DNA of 64,000 nucleotides from Liquorilactobacillus cacaonum DSM 21116 (GTDB lineage Bacteria > Bacillota > Bacilli > Lactobacillales > Lactobacillaceae): NCBI RefSeq assembly GCF_001436735.1, contig NZ_AYZE01000014.1, positions 249,409-313,408 of the forward strand, in the 5' to 3' direction. The position numbers were made by a program, and so were the translations under genes. Below, piece after piece: positions 62,357-64,000 of this stretch (its first letter is position 1; the number at the start of each line of letters is the position of its first letter). The notes below the pieces were generated by a model that searched no databases, was not told where the DNA came from, and saw nothing but the letters and a program-made list of their open reading frames with translations.

Positions 62357-63334
62357 TTGTTAACTAAAAGAATTTTTGTACTTTTATATACTGCTGTACT
62401 TGCCTTAGCGAGTGTATTTCTTTTCGTAAAAATTCAACAAAGAAGTTTAATAATACAACTAGATAATCATAATTTATCTGCAAATGCATACCATGTTGTT
62501 CTTCGTGAAAGAGAAAGTATGTGGGATGTTACTCAAAAAATTGAGAAAAGCAAAAAGATAAAAAATGTCCAGGTTCATTTTCAAGATAAGAAAAACAAAG
62601 ATTTAACTTATTTTTTTGGAACCGGAAATTTTGAAGTCCCACCAATGATTACTGGTAGCTTTTTTGGGTCAGGTGCTTTTGATTCAGAAGTTGAAGTTGT
62701 AATTGTTGGTAAAAGTTATGAAAAAAAACTGTATAAGCCAAAAGATCAAGAATATTTAAAAATGGATAGTAAGTATGTTCCAGTGTTAGGTATTATGGGA
62801 GACAAATATACTTCTGATTTAGACAAACAAATTTTTATTGCACCTAGCATTGAGAAAAGTAAACAGCTAAATGCTAATAGTTTTCGAATAGTCATTGATG
62901 GTAAAAAGAAGTTGGATAAAAATACGCTTAAGAATTTGTTAGGTGCAAAAAGAATTGCTCATTTACCACAAAGACATTTTTTGATTAATCAAGATTCTTG
63001 GATTTTGGATCACTATAGAGAATTATTAATGTTATTAGTGTTGTTTATTATGGTTATTTTTGGAATTGTGATATGGACTGTCAATAATAGAAGTAGGTAC
63101 ATTGAGCTATTAAAAAATAAGAAAGAGCCTACGCAACTATTGTTTGAGGAATGGGAATTTTATACACTTTTAACAGGTTTAGGGACAGTTTTTGGTGTAC
63201 TGGGTGGAATTTTACTTACTGATTTGACTGATTATGTTGCATTATTGGTTTACAATGTATGTGCATTTTTGATAAATAATATTGTCTATGTAATTCTTTT
63301 AAGGAAGCAAATAGATGGTTTGAATAGGAGTTAA
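62357..63334 (+). CDS. Membrane protein with FtsX/MacB-like layout, unknown
   Basis: 325 residues, TTG start 8 bases after a TAGGAG site. One N-terminal membrane segment (about 6-24), a large outside domain (about 25-215), then three segments (about 220-243, 268-288 and 292-312). This is like a MacB-type ABC permease with one segment fewer, but no ATPase gene is adjacent and no permease motif is certain. The outside domain contains VQVHFQDKKNKDLTYFFGTG and SEVEVVIVGKSY. I do not recognise a family. The methyltransferase gene starts 7 bases downstream. Confidence 0.55.
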   Translation: MLTKRIFVLLYTAVLALASVFLFVKIQQRSLIIQLDNHNLSANAYHVVLRERESMWDVTQKIEKSKKIKNVQVHFQDKKNKDLTYFFGTGNFEVPPMITGSFFGSGAFDSEVEVVIVGKSYEKKLYKPKDQEYLKMDSKYVPVLGIMGDKYTSDLDKQIFIAPSIEKSKQLNANSFRIVIDGKKKLDKNTLKNLLGAKRIAHLPQRHFLINQDSWILDHYRELLMLLVLFIMVIFGIVIWTVNNRSRYIELLKNKKEPTQLLFEEWEFYTLLTGLGTVFGVLGGILLTDLTDYVALLVYNVCAFLINNIVYVILLRKQIDGLNRS

Positions 63335-63341
63335 TGTTTTC

Positions 63342-64000
63342 ATGGAGTTTCCAACAGATTTTAAAGAAAAATATGCAGAACTTTTAGGGGATGAGATAGG
63401 CGCTTTTTTAGAAGGGTTAAGTGTTGCTCCAATTAAAGCTTTTCGTATTAATCCACTGAAAGAAAATTTTGATAAGGTAGCTTATTCGCTTGATGAACCC
63501 ATTCCTTATGTACCAACAGGTTTTTACGGAGAGATTAGTGGCAAATCTCTTGAGCATCAGACAGGCTATGTTTATAGTCAAGAGCCGAGTGCAATGTATG
63601 TGGCAGAAGTGGGTGATGTTCAACCAGGAGAGATAATTTTGGATTTGTGCGCAGCTCCTGGAGGAAAGTCAACTCAAATAGCTACTAAGTTAGCAGGAGA
63701 GGGATTACTGGTTTCTAATGAAATTAATCGAAAAAGGGCTAGTATCCTTTCAGAAAATATAGAAAGAATTGGCGCAACAAATGTAATTATTTTAAATGAA
63801 ACGCCACAAAATATATCAGCAAATTTAAGCGGCTTTTTTGATAAAATTTTTGTAGATGCTCCTTGTTCAGGAGAGGGAATGTTTCGTAAGGATCCAGATG
63901 CAATAAAGTATTGGCATAAAGATTATCCTAAAGAATGTGCAATTAGGCAAAGAGAAATTCTTGTTGAAACGATGAAAATGCTTAAACCGGGAGGGCAATT
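63342..64000 (+). CDS. rsmF: RsmF/NOL1-type rRNA (cytosine-C5) methyltransferase, 5' part
   Basis: The gene runs off the window; 219 codons are present with no stop. SAM-binding LDLCAAPGGKSTQIA, then VDAPCSGEGMFRKD with the catalytic-motif cysteine, and WHKDYPKECAIRQREIL. N-terminal FPTDFKEKYAELLG and AFRINPLK fit RsmF/YebU-like enzymes that methylate 16S rRNA. ATG at 63342, with TAGGAG 11 bases upstream. The exact target base cannot be told from this part. Confidence 0.92.
   Translation, partial: MEFPTDFKEKYAELLGDEIGAFLEGLSVAPIKAFRINPLKENFDKVAYSLDEPIPYVPTGFYGEISGKSLEHQTGYVYSQEPSAMYVAEVGDVQPGEIILDLCAAPGGKSTQIATKLAGEGLLVSNEINRKRASILSENIERIGATNVIILNETPQNISANLSGFFDKIFVDAPCSGEGMFRKDPDAIKYWHKDYPKECAIRQREILVETMKMLKPGGQ

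Noticed and set aside
1-64000. CRISPR array, tRNA or rRNA genes, prophage
   Set aside because: No regularly spaced repeats, no cloverleaf-like or rRNA-like sequence, and no structural phage genes were seen on either strand.

Overview
The window looks like chromosomal DNA from a low-G+C Gram-positive lactic acid bacterium, most likely a member of the Lactobacillaceae. The evidence is AT-rich DNA, strong AGGAGG-type ribosome binding sites, frequent TTG and GTG starts, T-box and ribosomal-leader RNAs, EzrA, MinC/MinD without MinE, MreBCD, a D-Ala ligase of the depsipeptide type, and a C69 dipeptidase. The genus is inference; a Liquorilactobacillus- or Ligilactobacillus-like lineage is possible but not proven. 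No rRNA, tRNA, IS element, prophage or CRISPR array was seen.

Layout. 1-3343: end of a SUF iron-sulfur operon (sufD end, sufS, sufU, sufB). 3400-8020: small membrane or unknown proteins, an OsmC protein, an orphan oligopeptide-binding lipoprotein and a YisL-like protein, with an 0.8-kb gene-free stretch. 8110-11140: ilvD plus a BASS-family transporter behind what looks like a classical leader-peptide attenuator. 11200-13135: small unknown proteins. 13347-16698: a two-gene accessory module, a Nudix hydrolase overlapping a PLD-nuclease/helicase fusion. 16787-21338: aquaporin, a MarR regulator divergent from a DUF2798 protein, and a propeller/membrane protein pair. 21531-22808: a 2-keto-4-pentenoate-hydratase-like gene under an apparent isoleucine T-box. 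23311-28863: a small-molecule kinase and a polyphosphate operon. 29184-36917: ddl, tag, uspA, a probable 6S RNA, rarA, rpsD with a structured leader, msrC and ezrA. 37194-39578: cysteine desulfurase and thiI. 39585-52705: the conserved Firmicutes block T-box-valS, folC, HAD, radC, cold-shock gene, mreBCD, minCD, interrupted by two polysaccharide genes (GT92 and ugd). 52838-64000: cls, hydrolases, a degenerate metallo-beta-lactamase-like protein, pepD, lysA, a DUF59 protein and the start of an RsmF-type methyltransferase.

How it fits together. Two branched-chain amino-acid sensors of different kinds sit 13 kb apart: translation of an Ile/Val/Leu-rich leader peptide in front of ilvD and its transporter, and an Ile-type T-box in front of a hydratase not normally linked to isoleucine. 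Iron-sulfur genes recur (SUF operon, HesB-like protein, DUF59 protein) and IlvD itself needs an Fe-S cluster. The points most worth following up are the ilvD attenuator, the Ile T-box on the hydratase, the Nudix/PLD-helicase pair and the metallo-beta-lactamase homologue without zinc ligands.
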